In this document: in pieces, positions 1-6,486 of the stretch
Position numbering within the stretch: the stretch's first letter is position 1
Layout of the letters: every line of letters starts with the position of its first letter
DNA from: a virus
Direction: 5' to 3' (one strand)
DNA: 21,086 nucleotides
Virus record (IMG/VR): IMGVR_UViG_3300008113_001092
Span: 1-21,086 of that record
Program-made: the position numbers and the translations under genes
The notes under the pieces: model-generated
What the model was told of the DNA's origin: nothing
Database searches by the model: none
Seen by the model: the letters and a program-made list of their open reading frames with translations, nothing else

Positions 1-1
1 C

Positions 2-904
2 GTGCGACCGATAGGTGCGCGGCGTGACAAGCAGTATCAGATAGTGCGACTCGGTGCAGATACAGAACCTTACTCCTACGCTGCTAGGCTTTGGGAAACG
101 AACGTCATCACGTTCCATCCTGACAACACTATCGTCATCGAGCATGGCGGGTGGGCAACAGCACTAACGATGGCGTTCATCCAATCGGTGCTGGGCATCA
201 AGGCGTACCGTACCCGAGGTGCTTGCGTGTACGAGGTCAACGGCATCAAGTATTCCATCAAGGGCAAGGACAGCAAGCTAGTGCTGCAAGCCGAGGAGGG
301 TAGGTTTTTGGCGGGATACAACGTCAAGCAAGCCCAGACCCACAAGCAGTGGGCGGTCAACAGGACTGCGGCTAACAACGTAAGGGGAAGGGTGAAGGGG
401 TTCCGAGACTATTTCCGTGGCTTCATTAGTCTGCGGGAAGAGATCGTGCCGACTAGGTGGCGAGGAGACATGGTGATGATCAAGGTAGGTGTCGATGAGC
501 TATGCGACCAGCTAGGCACACACCAAAGTCCCAACGGTGCGACATTCATTACCACCGATCCGTTCTACCGGATAGATCAGAAGGGGACTGACCGCCACCT
601 GCAAAAGCTGGATGCGTTCTATAACTTAGTCCGCAACGACCAGCCCGAGGAGACACGGCTAGCTAACTATTACAAAGCAGCACTAGGGCTGCTGACAGGG
701 TCACGCCCCATGATACCCATCGACGGCGTAACAACCGACGTATTTGAGTTCGAGAGTCAGGGGTTGATAGCTTACTTCGACGAGGTGCTGTTCAAGTACT
801 TCTCGGATGAGGTGTTCGTGCTGAAGGATGTACCCGAGGGGCAAGTGCCGAGCAACAAGTACGACACGTGGGTCAACATGCCTAAGTCATTGGGCAACGA
901 CTAA
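2..904 (+). CDS. Phage protein of unknown function, probably 5'-truncated by the window edge
   Basis: The reading frame opens at a GTG on base 2 with no room for a ribosome-binding site, so the true start probably lies to the left and the 300 visible residues are a minimum. The N-terminal part, with a WETNVITFHPDNTIVI stretch followed by a GGW motif (about residues 31-51), resembles a domain I recall from phage proteins of unknown function (pattern: tDVVtf...G.i.l.sGGWrT). No catalytic motif, signal peptide or membrane segment is visible; the C-terminal third is acidic and aromatic. It ends two bases before a promoter-containing intergenic region, so it probably closes an upstream transcription unit. 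Coding status is secure; function is unknown. Confidence 0.85.
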   Translation: MRPIGARRDKQYQIVRLGADTEPYSYAARLWETNVITFHPDNTIVIEHGGWATALTMAFIQSVLGIKAYRTRGACVYEVNGIKYSIKGKDSKLVLQAEEGRFLAGYNVKQAQTHKQWAVNRTAANNVRGRVKGFRDYFRGFISLREEIVPTRWRGDMVMIKVGVDELCDQLGTHQSPNGATFITTDPFYRIDQKGTDRHLQKLDAFYNLVRNDQPEETRLANYYKAALGLLTGSRPMIPIDGVTTDVFEFESQGLIAYFDEVLFKYFSDEVFVLKDVPEGQVPSNKYDTWVNMPKSLGND

Positions 905-927
905 AGGTGGAAGTAAACGTAACATTG

Positions 928-941
928 TGGTATAATATAAT
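928..941 (+). promoter_or_regulatory. Candidate sigma70 promoter, extended -10 with two overlapping TATAAT boxes
   Basis: TGG precedes TATAAT at 931-936, giving an extended -10 (TGnTATAAT). A second TATAAT overlaps it at 936-941. No good TTGACA-like -35 is visible 15-19 bases upstream, which is tolerable for an extended -10 promoter. It lies just after the stop of the first gene and about 240 bases before the MoxR-type ATPase gene, so it would drive the MoxR locus with a long leader. Confidence 0.55.
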
Positions 942-944
942 AGT

Positions 945-1127
945 GGGGAATCACCTGAGTCGTGGCAGGTATAGCCCACGAACCCTAGCGACAGGGAGCG
1001 TAAGTGGAAAGCAAACTTATAGCGAGGATGAGCCGGTGCTTGACCATTGCGAGCCGGTAAGGAATGCGCAGCACGGTAATGGCGGTGCTTAAACTAAGTG
1101 ATCGACGCACCATGATCACACCAAGCC
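945..1127 (+). ncRNA. Candidate structured 5' leader or small RNA upstream of the MoxR gene
   Basis: About 180 bases lie between the candidate promoter and the palindrome before the ATPase gene, with no convincing gene. Several short stems can be drawn by eye: CGTGG (961-965) with CCACG (976-980), CCCT (983-986) with AGGG (993-996), and AGCAC (1070-1074) with GTGCT (1085-1089). GAGCCGGT occurs twice, at 1030 and 1051. I do not recognise an Rfam family. The evidence is possible pairing only; covariation is needed. A 61-codon frame through this stretch starts upstream of the promoter boxes and has no ribosome-binding site, so I treat the region as non-coding. Confidence 0.35.
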
Positions 1128-1145
1128 GCCTAACAAATGTTAGGC
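1128..1145 (+). promoter_or_regulatory. Palindrome site 1 (possible operator), 5' of the MoxR gene
   Basis: GCCTAACA-AA-TGTTAGGC is a perfect 8-bp inverted repeat with a 2-bp centre. It lies 36 bases before the ATPase start codon. Related palindromes occur at 2251, 4771, 7857 and, less perfectly, at 7943. The short centre favours a binding site for a dimeric DNA-binding protein over an RNA hairpin. Confidence 0.6.
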
Positions 1146-1181
1146 ATAACAACGTAAGTCCATTAACAGAAGGAGCTAAAC

Positions 1182-2246
1182 ATGGCTGAAGTACAGTTCG
1201 GTAAGACGGTCACACTCGACCAAGCCGAGACCCTTATTCGTACCAACCCACAAACGCGGTTCATGCTGCGTGGTGAGCCGGGCATCGGCAAGAGCTGGAT
1301 GCTGCAAGTTATTGCCGAGAAGCTGGGCTATGACTATGCCTACATTGACGTGCCCAACCTAGACTTGGGTGACGTGGCTATGCCGGTCATCGACCATGAG
1401 ACCAAGACTACCCGCTACTACCCTAATGCTAGGTTCGGGCTACATACCGGCAAGCCGATGGTCATCATGTTGGATGAGTTCTCGAAGGGTGCTGACCCCA
1501 TCAAGAACATGCTGCACCCCATGCTGGAGAAGGCTAACCCGCGACTGGGTGACGTGCCGATCCACAAGAACAACATCATCTTCCTGACTGGTAACTTGGC
1601 AACCGACGGTGTGGGCGATACATTAAAAGCGCACACACTAAACCGTATTGTGCCGGTGACAGTCCAGAAGCCTGATGCGGATCAGTGGGTGGCGTGGGCT
1701 ATGAACAATGACGTGGAAGCGGAGGTCATTGCTTGGGTGTCTAGGTATCCGCACGTATTGGCAAGCTATACCGACCCGAGCCAAGCGGACAACCCGTACA
1801 TCTTCAACCCGAAGCGACCGCAGATGGCGTTCGTCTCGCCGCGCTCGTTGGTGACTGCATCGGACATCATCAAGTCCCGTTCCCAGAACCATACGGATGC
1901 GGTGATAGCTGCATTGACCGGTGCTATCGGTGAAGCGGGTGCGCGTGACATGCAAGCCTACTTGGAGTTCTCGGATCAGTTGCCGACGTGGGAGCAGACC
2001 ATCGAGCATCCGACCACCACCAAGATACCGACCGACCCCGGCGCGTGTGCAATCGTGGTGTTCGGTGCTATTGCGCGGATAACCAAAGAGACCATCACAC
2101 CATTCATGACGTATCTGGATCGGATGCAACCCGAGTGGCAAGCGGTGTTCGCCATCAACCTGTCCAAAGCCCATGCTAAGCAACAGGTAGCGTTCAGCAG
2201 CAGGGCGTTCTCTGACTGGGTGGCTAAGAATCAGGACTTGCTGTAA
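1182..2246 (+). CDS. MoxR-type AAA+ ATPase
   Basis: A 354-residue ATPase of the MoxR type of AAA+ proteins, which typically act as chaperones that remodel or activate partner proteins carrying VWA domains. Walker A is GEPGIGKS (residues 31-38), Walker B is VIMLDE (94-99), sensor 1 is TGN (136-138), and R155 in HTLNRIVPV is a candidate arginine finger. The C-terminal half is helical and unassigned. The start is well supported: AAGGAG, 6 bases, ATG. The next recognisable partner is the metallopeptidase/VWA gene at 2491-3646, the classical MoxR association. The palindrome at 1128 and the promoter at 928 are its visible control elements. The family assignment is firm; the phage role is unknown, with candidate roles in host takeover, virion maturation or defence. 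Confidence 0.92.
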   Translation: MAEVQFGKTVTLDQAETLIRTNPQTRFMLRGEPGIGKSWMLQVIAEKLGYDYAYIDVPNLDLGDVAMPVIDHETKTTRYYPNARFGLHTGKPMVIMLDEFSKGADPIKNMLHPMLEKANPRLGDVPIHKNNIIFLTGNLATDGVGDTLKAHTLNRIVPVTVQKPDADQWVAWAMNNDVEAEVIAWVSRYPHVLASYTDPSQADNPYIFNPKRPQMAFVSPRSLVTASDIIKSRSQNHTDAVIAALTGAIGEAGARDMQAYLEFSDQLPTWEQTIEHPTTTKIPTDPGACAIVVFGAIARITKETITPFMTYLDRMQPEWQAVFAINLSKAHAKQQVAFSSRAFSDWVAKNQDLL

Positions 2247-2250
2247 GGGG

Positions 2251-2264
2251 CTAACAATTGTTAG
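2251..2264 (+). promoter_or_regulatory. Palindrome site 2 (possible operator)
   Basis: CTAACAATTGTTAG is a perfect 14-bp palindrome in the 38-base gap after the ATPase gene. The 24 bases from 2252 match those from 4771 at 22 positions, so sequence beyond the palindrome (GGTGA...GAGA) is conserved too. It lies immediately 5' of the Shine-Dalgarno sequence of the next gene. Confidence 0.6.
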
Positions 2265-2284
2265 GTGAATCGAGAAGGATTGAG

Positions 2285-2488
2285 ATGATCTCATACGACC
2301 CAATCGAGCGGGAGTGGATGGGCAACGCCATACTGAAGAACGCAGTGTGGGATGCGGGGTACAGGATGGTGCGCTTCCCGCACACCGACAAGTACGGACT
2401 GATGCGTGACGGTGAGTTCGTAGCATCGGACTTAGACGTAGAGCAGTTCAACAACTACATCAAACTATTAGTAGATGAAAGGGGCTAG
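2285..2488 (+). CDS. Small protein of unknown function in the MoxR locus
   Basis: A 67-residue protein if it starts at ATG 2285, which has AAGGA at 2275-2279 and a 5-base spacer. The frame is open upstream to a TTG at 2258, but that codon lies inside the palindrome and has no ribosome-binding site, so I reject it. The protein begins MISYDPIERE and is mixed alpha/beta with a basic-aromatic centre (RMVRFPHTDKYGLMRDGEF). This may be a small beta-rich fold recognising a peptide or nucleic acid; that is only an impression. It sits between the ATPase and its probable VWA partner, 2 bases before the latter, so translational coupling is likely. I do not recognise the family. Confidence 0.75.
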   Translation: MISYDPIEREWMGNAILKNAVWDAGYRMVRFPHTDKYGLMRDGEFVASDLDVEQFNNYIKLLVDERG

Positions 2489-2490
2489 CT

Positions 2491-3315
2491 ATGCAAGAAG
2501 AGCGTAGGTTGCAGAAGGCAAAGATCAGCCTGATGCGTAACGAGAAGTTCGCGCTGTTCGCTGGTGTGCTGATGGTAGGTAGAACATTCGTGAAGGATGA
2601 CGTGCCGACTGCATGCACCAATGGGCGCGACGAGCTGTATGGGCGGGAGTTCGTCAAGAAGCTACGTGACAACGAGCTTGCATTCGTGGTGCTGCACGAA
2701 GCAATGCACAAAGCGTATCGACACTTGACTACGTGGAAGAAGTTACATGATGAGAACCACATGCTAGCCAACGCTGCTTGTGACTACGTTATTAACTTGG
2801 AACTGCGAGACCTTGACCCAGAGGGTAAGTTCATTAGCATGCCGGTGTTTCGTGAGGGGGAGAATCGCGGCAAGGTGATGGGCTTGATCGATGAGAAGTA
2901 TCGCGGTCTGAATTCAAAGCAAGTGTTCGACCTACTGAAAGAGGAGTATGGCAACGACGGTGGTGACGTAGGCGATGGCTTCGATGAGCACGACTGGGAT
3001 GGGGCGCAGAACTTATCCGAGGAAGAGAAGGAGAAGTTAGCGCGTGACATTGACCAAGCTATGCGGCAGGGGCTAATGGCGCAGCAGAAGATAGCAGGAC
3101 AAGGAACTGGTGGGATGTCCCGCGATCTTGCCGAGTTGATGCAGCCAAAAATCGATTGGCGTGAAGTGCTGCGTGAGTTCGTCAAGACAACGTGCCGCGC
3201 GAGGGATGCGTCATCGTGGCGTAGAGTCAACCGGCGGTTCCTATCGGGTGACACGTACATGCCGAGTCTGATCGGGATCGGTAGGTGTGAACGAGCTGAA
3301 GGAGTTCTTATCTGA
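2491..3315 (+). pseudogene. DUF2201-type metallopeptidase-like domain, N-terminal half of a broken metallopeptidase/VWA gene
   Basis: The 274-residue frame begins at ATG 2491 after an AAAGGGG ribosome-binding site. It has a zinc-protease-like HEAMH (69-73) and a downstream AACDYVIN whose D98 is a plausible third ligand, as in the N-terminal domain of DUF2201 proteins. An acidic, Lys/Glu-rich linker follows, then the conserved DWREVLREFV...SW.R.NRR segment that leads into the VWA domain. At about 3270 the frame leaves the family pattern: after MPSLIG it reads a short non-homologous tail and stops. The rest of the VWA domain continues in another frame from about 3272. The family usually forms one polypeptide with both domains. 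A free metallopeptidase half could still be made, but not an intact VWA protein. Confidence 0.75.
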
Positions 3316-3646
3316 GGTGAAGGGTATCGCGGAGGAAGTCAACCCAGAGAAGGTGGACTTGCTGTACTGGGACAGTTCGATAGCGGGGCATGAGGAGTAT
3401 ACCGACACCAATGTATCCAACATCATCGCATCGACCAAGCCGAAGGGCGGTGGTGGCACTTCGCCTTCCTGCATCACGAAGTATCTGGAAGAGAAGCACA
3501 TCGAGCCGGAGTGCTGCATCGTGCTGACCGATGGGTATGTGGGTGATGACTGGGGTGGCAATTGGCCTTCGCCTGTGCTGTGGGTGATCGTCGGTGGCAA
3601 CGACGTGATGGCGGCTAAGGGCAAGACTGTCCACGTGAAGGACTGA
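3272..3646 (+). pseudogene. VWA domain, C-terminal half of the broken DUF2201-type gene
   Basis: This frame encodes most of a VWA domain. From 3272 it reads SGSVGVNELKEF, where SGS is the end of the DxSGS MIDAS metal-binding motif; the preceding codons that should give the aspartate are missing and a TGA occupies 3269-3271. Later MIDAS elements are intact: the GGGGT threonine (KPKGGGGTSPS) and the aspartate of LTDGYVGD. The only usable start is GTG 3287, with at best a weak AGG upstream, so independent translation looks poor. The likely history is one gene that lost roughly a dozen or so codons plus frame, possibly between short ATCGG repeats. A sequencing or assembly error is the alternative. 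Confidence 0.75.
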
Positions 3647-3647
3647 C

Positions 3648-3902
3648 ATGGGCATCGTGACTAGGAAGCAACTGTTAAGAGAGTTGTTGCCGGGGCTTAA
3701 CAAGTTATTCGGTGTGCAGTATGTGGTTACCGAGTACCACGCTAGGCGTACCAACCACGACCCCACACTGTGGAAGGTGGTGGAAGTGAAGAGGGAAGGG
3801 AGAGAAGTAATTGAAACGAAAGAGCTTGCAACCGACTTGAAGCGTAATCGGGCGCAAGCATTTGTGAAGTTGTTACGAAGCAATCAAAACTATGGGAGCT
3901 AA
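3648..3902 (+). CDS. Small basic protein of unknown function
   Basis: An 84-residue protein starting at ATG 3648, one base after the VWA stop codon. The AAGGA at 3638-3642 lies inside the end of the VWA frame, so its translation is probably coupled to that frame. It is rich in Lys and Arg, begins with an amphipathic helix (RKQLLRELLPGLNKLFGVQY) and has a C-terminal KRNRAQAFVKLLRS stretch. A compact nucleic-acid-binding protein or small adaptor is possible but nothing proves it. I do not recognise the family. Confidence 0.75.
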   Translation: MGIVTRKQLLRELLPGLNKLFGVQYVVTEYHARRTNHDPTLWKVVEVKREGREVIETKELATDLKRNRAQAFVKLLRSNQNYGS

Positions 3903-3904
3903 TT

Positions 3905-4768
3905 ATGAGCATAGCAAGTAGCGCAGTATTGGTAGAACTGAACATCTCTGTGTGGCCTGCGTCGAAGGTGGACAAGGAGATCACCGAGCAAGTCAACCAC
4001 GATGCGGGTGCGGTGTATGGCGCAGCGCAGACCAAGAAGAACCTATTCGCTGGTACTAGCATGCGTAAGGACATCGAGAAGTTCGCTGCACGAGTCCGAC
4101 TGTTTCACAACCAGCACACATTACCGTGGGCTGACAAGGGTGAGCGGCTACTACCGACTGCATTGTTTATGGACTACAAGCAGACGATGGACAACTACGC
4201 GCAGACGTTCACCATCATGTGCGACAACTTCTTTACTGCGTACCCAACGCTTGTGCAACAGGCGCAGTCTAATCTCGGGTCTATGTACAAGGCGGATGAC
4301 TATCCTGCTATTGACGTAGTGCGAGAGAAGTTCGGGTTCCGCCGAGCAGTCAACCCACTACCAGAAGCGGGGGACTTCCGACTGGATGTGAACATCGCCG
4401 ACTTGGAGGAGATCAAGTATGAGTACTCGCGCAAGTTCGACGAGCGGCTAGCTGAAGCAATGAGAGCACCGTGGGAGCGGCTGCACAAGATATTGCAAGA
4501 CACCAGCAGCAAGCTGACCGACGAGGTGGACACCAACGGTGAGGTAGCCAAGAAGCGGTATCACGAGACGTTGATTACCAACGCACAAGAACTCTGCGAC
4601 TTGCTGACCAAGCTGAACGTCACCAAAGACCCCAAGCTGGAGCAAGCACGTCGGGAGCTTGAGACTACGATGCTAGGCGCAGACATCGAGAGCATCAAAG
4701 AGAGTGCCGAGGTACGCAGCGACTTGAAGCATCGAGTCGATGACATCCTGAAGCGGTTCGACTGGTGA
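3905..4768 (+). CDS. MoxR-locus protein of unknown function (possibly DUF3150-like)
   Basis: A 287-residue, mostly helical protein. The start at ATG 3905 has GGAG at 3895-3898 in a GGAGCTAATT leader whose TAA is the stop of the previous gene. The N-terminus (LVELNISVWPASKVDKEITEQVN) followed by long charged helices reminds me of DUF3150 proteins, which I recall beside MoxR/VWA pairs on phages and integrative elements. That match is from memory and not confirmed. The C-terminal 120 residues look like an extended coiled coil. Its position as the last long gene of the MoxR block suggests a partner or substrate of the ATPase/VWA pair. There is no membrane segment or catalytic motif. Confidence 0.82.
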   Translation: MSIASSAVLVELNISVWPASKVDKEITEQVNHDAGAVYGAAQTKKNLFAGTSMRKDIEKFAARVRLFHNQHTLPWADKGERLLPTALFMDYKQTMDNYAQTFTIMCDNFFTAYPTLVQQAQSNLGSMYKADDYPAIDVVREKFGFRRAVNPLPEAGDFRLDVNIADLEEIKYEYSRKFDERLAEAMRAPWERLHKILQDTSSKLTDEVDTNGEVAKKRYHETLITNAQELCDLLTKLNVTKDPKLEQARRELETTMLGADIESIKESAEVRSDLKHRVDDILKRFDW

Positions 4769-4770
4769 CA

Positions 4771-4782
4771 TAACAATTGTTA
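4771..4782 (+). promoter_or_regulatory. Palindrome site 3 (possible operator)
   Basis: TAACAATTGTTA is a perfect 12-bp palindrome just after the stop of the 287-aa gene, extended rightwards by GGTGA as at site 2. It sits directly 5' of the GGAG ribosome-binding site of the 4800 gene. Confidence 0.6.
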
Positions 4783-4799
4783 GGTGATTGGAGATAACG

Positions 4800-5177
4800 A
4801 TGGGATACCGGAGCGATTTAGTGGCGACGTTCTACGTGAAAGATGCGAAGCACTTTCCTGTAGTCAAGCTGTGGTTAGACGAGAACTTCCCGATGGAGCA
4901 GCTAGGCGACTGCGTACGCTGGTTCGACAGGGGTATGGTGTTCGAAGCGCAAAGCGTCAAGTGGTACGACGATTACAACGATGTCAAAGCGTTCAATGCG
5001 GCAGTGGATAGGTACCTAGAGTTAGTGAACGCTGATCGAGCTAACGACGATACGCCTACATTTCTCTACGAGTTCGTGCGGCTAGGTGAGAACTACGAGG
5101 ACATTATCACTGAGTATCAAGGGTTTGCTTGCGAATGCTTGCTTAGTGTCAACCGAGAAATAATTTGTGAAGTATAG
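4800..5177 (+). CDS. 'MGYRSD' conserved phage protein of unknown function
   Basis: A 125-residue protein beginning MGYRSDLVATFYV, an N-terminus I recall from hypothetical proteins of phages and bacteria. The start at ATG 4800 is chosen because GGAG at 4790-4793 precedes it by 6 bases; the frame is open to TTG 4788, which lies inside that ribosome-binding site. It is acidic and aromatic (VRWFDRGMVFEAQSVKWYDDY) with no known catalytic signature. It shares the palindromic leader type of the 2285 gene, so the two may be co-regulated. The last codons overlap the start of the AGGAGG that serves the next gene. Confidence 0.85.
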   Translation: MGYRSDLVATFYVKDAKHFPVVKLWLDENFPMEQLGDCVRWFDRGMVFEAQSVKWYDDYNDVKAFNAAVDRYLELVNADRANDDTPTFLYEFVRLGENYEDIITEYQGFACECLLSVNREIICEV

Positions 5178-5189
5178 GAGGATTAGAAG

Positions 5190-5345
5190 ATGAGCATGCA
5201 AGACATTATGAAGTTGTCCAATGTGACCTTGGCAACGAGAATTAGAGATCAGTTGAATGCGCCCGTGACTGAGTACCGTGGGCAATTAAACTTTACCGAC
5301 GCTGTGTGGGTGGCGATAATGCGGTCGCCATTACGAGCCGACTGA
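5190..5345 (+). CDS. Short protein of unknown function, or 5' part of a frameshifted gene
   Basis: The frame encodes 51 residues (MSMQDIMKLSNVTLATRIRD...). It has one of the best ribosome-binding sites in the window, AGGAGG at 5176-5181 with a spacer of about 8 bases, so translation almost certainly starts here. The 3' end overlaps by 40 bases a 199-codon frame that has no good start of its own. The likely explanations are a translationally coupled overlapping gene pair or one gene of about 238 codons split by a frameshift near 5306-5345. No domain is recognised. Confidence 0.6.
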   Translation: MSMQDIMKLSNVTLATRIRDQLNAPVTEYRGQLNFTDAVWVAIMRSPLRAD

Positions 5346-5905
5346 TAAAACATAAGATAAGCAGGGGCGATACGCAATACACTAAGAATGCGGTGACGGC
5401 GGTATCGATTGCCAAGAAGATGTTCGCCAAGCGTACGCAGTCCGAGCAGCTAGAGGAAGCGTGGAAAGCAGCATCGATGACGTTCAGTAATTCAGATTAC
5501 AGAAGCGGCACTGACGTTAAAGATACGCTAGCAAAGATAAACAAAACGCTTTGCGAGTTTGTGTTTCAGCAGAAGATGCGGGAGTTCCGAGAGTATTTGC
5601 AGATGCTACCAAGCGGTGCAACACTTACAACTACGCTAGATAAATACTTGGAACAGAAGGCTAGCTATGATGTTATCAAGGAAGTTACAACACGTTTCCG
5701 TGCTGGCAACAGTTGCTTAGTTCTGATGAATGATGGTATATACACTGTCCAATTTAAAGACAAGTCACCTGAGACATACGATGATGCTACGCTACCTATG
5801 GAGTATCGCGGCAAGATCGGCCTACTGAAGCTGGTGGATGATGGGCAGATGGTAGCTGACAACGGCTGCCGTATTAGTCGCAACACTTTTGTGCTTGTAT
5901 TTTGA
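5306..5905 (+). CDS. Protein of unknown function; start uncertain (overlaps preceding short frame)
   Basis: The frame is open for 199 codons from a GTG at 5306 that has no Shine-Dalgarno sequence; in-frame extension upstream stops at a TGA at 5270-5272. The sequence is lysine-rich and helical in its first half (TAVSIAKKMFAKRTQSEQLEEAW) and turns beta-rich near the C-terminus, with VLMNDGIYTVQFKD and a final NGCRISRNTFVLVF. I do not recognise the family. The body is clearly coding; the real N-terminus may be supplied by the 5190 frame through a frameshift, or the gene is translated by coupling to it. The stop lies just before the GAGGAG of the next gene. Confidence 0.7.
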   Translation: MGGDNAVAITSRLIKHKISRGDTQYTKNAVTAVSIAKKMFAKRTQSEQLEEAWKAASMTFSNSDYRSGTDVKDTLAKINKTLCEFVFQQKMREFREYLQMLPSGATLTTTLDKYLEQKASYDVIKEVTTRFRAGNSCLVLMNDGIYTVQFKDKSPETYDDATLPMEYRGKIGLLKLVDDGQMVADNGCRISRNTFVLVF

Positions 5906-5919
5906 TTGAGGAGATCACG

Positions 5920-6102
5920 ATGCTACGCGATGGACAATTCATTAAAGAAGAGCTACCTAAGATCGGTAAGTTCTACACCCCTCAGACGAAAGAGGAAGAT
6001 CGTACGCCCGAGGAACATTTCATGCAGAACCTACTACTTGGGTATCGGGATGAGCGACATTCGTTCTTGTCGAAAATCTTTGGCTTTATCTTGAGGGTGT
6101 AG
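5920..6102 (+). CDS. Small protein of unknown function
   Basis: A 60-residue protein. ATG 5920 is preferred because GAGGAG at 5908-5913 lies 6 bases upstream; the frame also opens at TTG 5902, in front of that site. The sequence is charged (DGQFIKEELPKIGKFYTPQTKEED) with a hydrophobic C-terminal tail (SKIFGFILRV) that is too short for a membrane span. No family recognised. It is followed within 10 bases by the zinc-ribbon gene. Confidence 0.65.
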   Translation: MLRDGQFIKEELPKIGKFYTPQTKEEDRTPEEHFMQNLLLGYRDERHSFLSKIFGFILRV

Positions 6103-6110
6103 GGGGGCTA

Positions 6111-6284
6111 GTGGATACTAAGTTTTGTACAAGTTGTCAGGCAACTCGTTCGGTAGAAGGTGGAGAGCGCAAGATTACACGTGGCGTATCACGTTGGGTC
6201 TGCCGAGCCTGTCTGGATCGCAAAGCGGTGAGCATATACAAGAGCTATAGAGCTGATGCAAGGAGGAGCGATGAACAGAGATGA
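6111..6284 (+). CDS. Small zinc-ribbon-like protein
   Basis: A 57-residue frame beginning GTG at 6111, with a G-rich AGGGGGG ribosome-binding site at 6101-6107. It carries two CxxC knuckles 22 residues apart: FCTSCQ (Cys 6 and 9) and VCRACL (Cys 31 and 34), the pattern of a small zinc ribbon like those of phage recombination-promoting or DNA-binding accessory proteins. Between and after the knuckles it is strongly basic, which fits nucleic-acid binding. It overlaps the next gene by 14 bases, and its last codons contain that gene's AGGAGG. Function beyond zinc binding is inference. Confidence 0.7.
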   Translation: MDTKFCTSCQATRSVEGGERKITRGVSRWVCRACLDRKAVSIYKSYRADARRSDEQR

Positions 6285-6486
6285 GATTAATCGAATTATC
6301 TACGACAACGGGCTATTTCACGGCACTATGGCGTTGGGCGTGGTGATGGATGCTGACCACTTAGAACGCTTTGTTAAGTTAATTGTAGAAGCGGAGCGCG
6401 AACGCATTTTAGATATGTGCAAAGAAGGTTTGTGGGATGGTGAAGGAATAAGGTTCCACCTTGAGAAGCAAGGGAGCGACCAATGA
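6271..6486 (+). CDS. Small 'MNRDEI' family phage protein
   Basis: A 71-residue protein starting at ATG 6271 behind AGGAGG (6261-6266). The frame also opens at ATG 6256, upstream of that ribosome-binding site and so less likely. The pattern MNRDEI.RI...LERFVKLIVEAERERI matches a small early-gene protein I recall from many proteobacterial phages (MNRDEIIRMA...LERFAALVAAAERE), whose function is unknown. Its first 19 bases are repeated exactly at 6680, where a shortened relative begins. It overlaps the following gene by 4 bases (ATGA). Confidence 0.75.
   Translation: MNRDEINRIIYDNGLFHGTMALGVVMDADHLERFVKLIVEAERERILDMCKEGLWDGEGIRFHLEKQGSDQ

Noticed and set aside
961-996. Resemblance to a self-cleaving ribozyme (CTGAGTCGTGG...CCACGAA looked hammerhead- or pistol-like)
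   Set aside because: The hammerhead core needs CTGANGA and GAAA, and G8/A9 are absent; the pistol linker and second stem are also missing. The similarity is limited to a short stem.
907-1092. 61-codon plus-strand frame in the gap before the MoxR gene
   Set aside because: It starts with a GTG lacking a ribosome-binding site, runs through the candidate promoter boxes, and its product looks like random translation; the region is better read as a leader.
2258-2284. TTG start upstream of the 67-aa gene (similar cases at 4788 and 7953)
   Set aside because: These TTG codons fall in or next to the palindromes or ribosome-binding sites; the downstream ATG in each case has a properly spaced Shine-Dalgarno sequence.
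1638-2426. 262-codon frame on the minus strand
   Set aside because: It lies wholly opposite the MoxR gene and the next small gene, has a His/Arg/Ser/Leu-rich composition typical of antisense reading, and no start signal.
3308-3883. 191-codon frame on the minus strand
   Set aside because: It is opposite the VWA half and the 84-aa gene; composition and context are those of a shadow frame.
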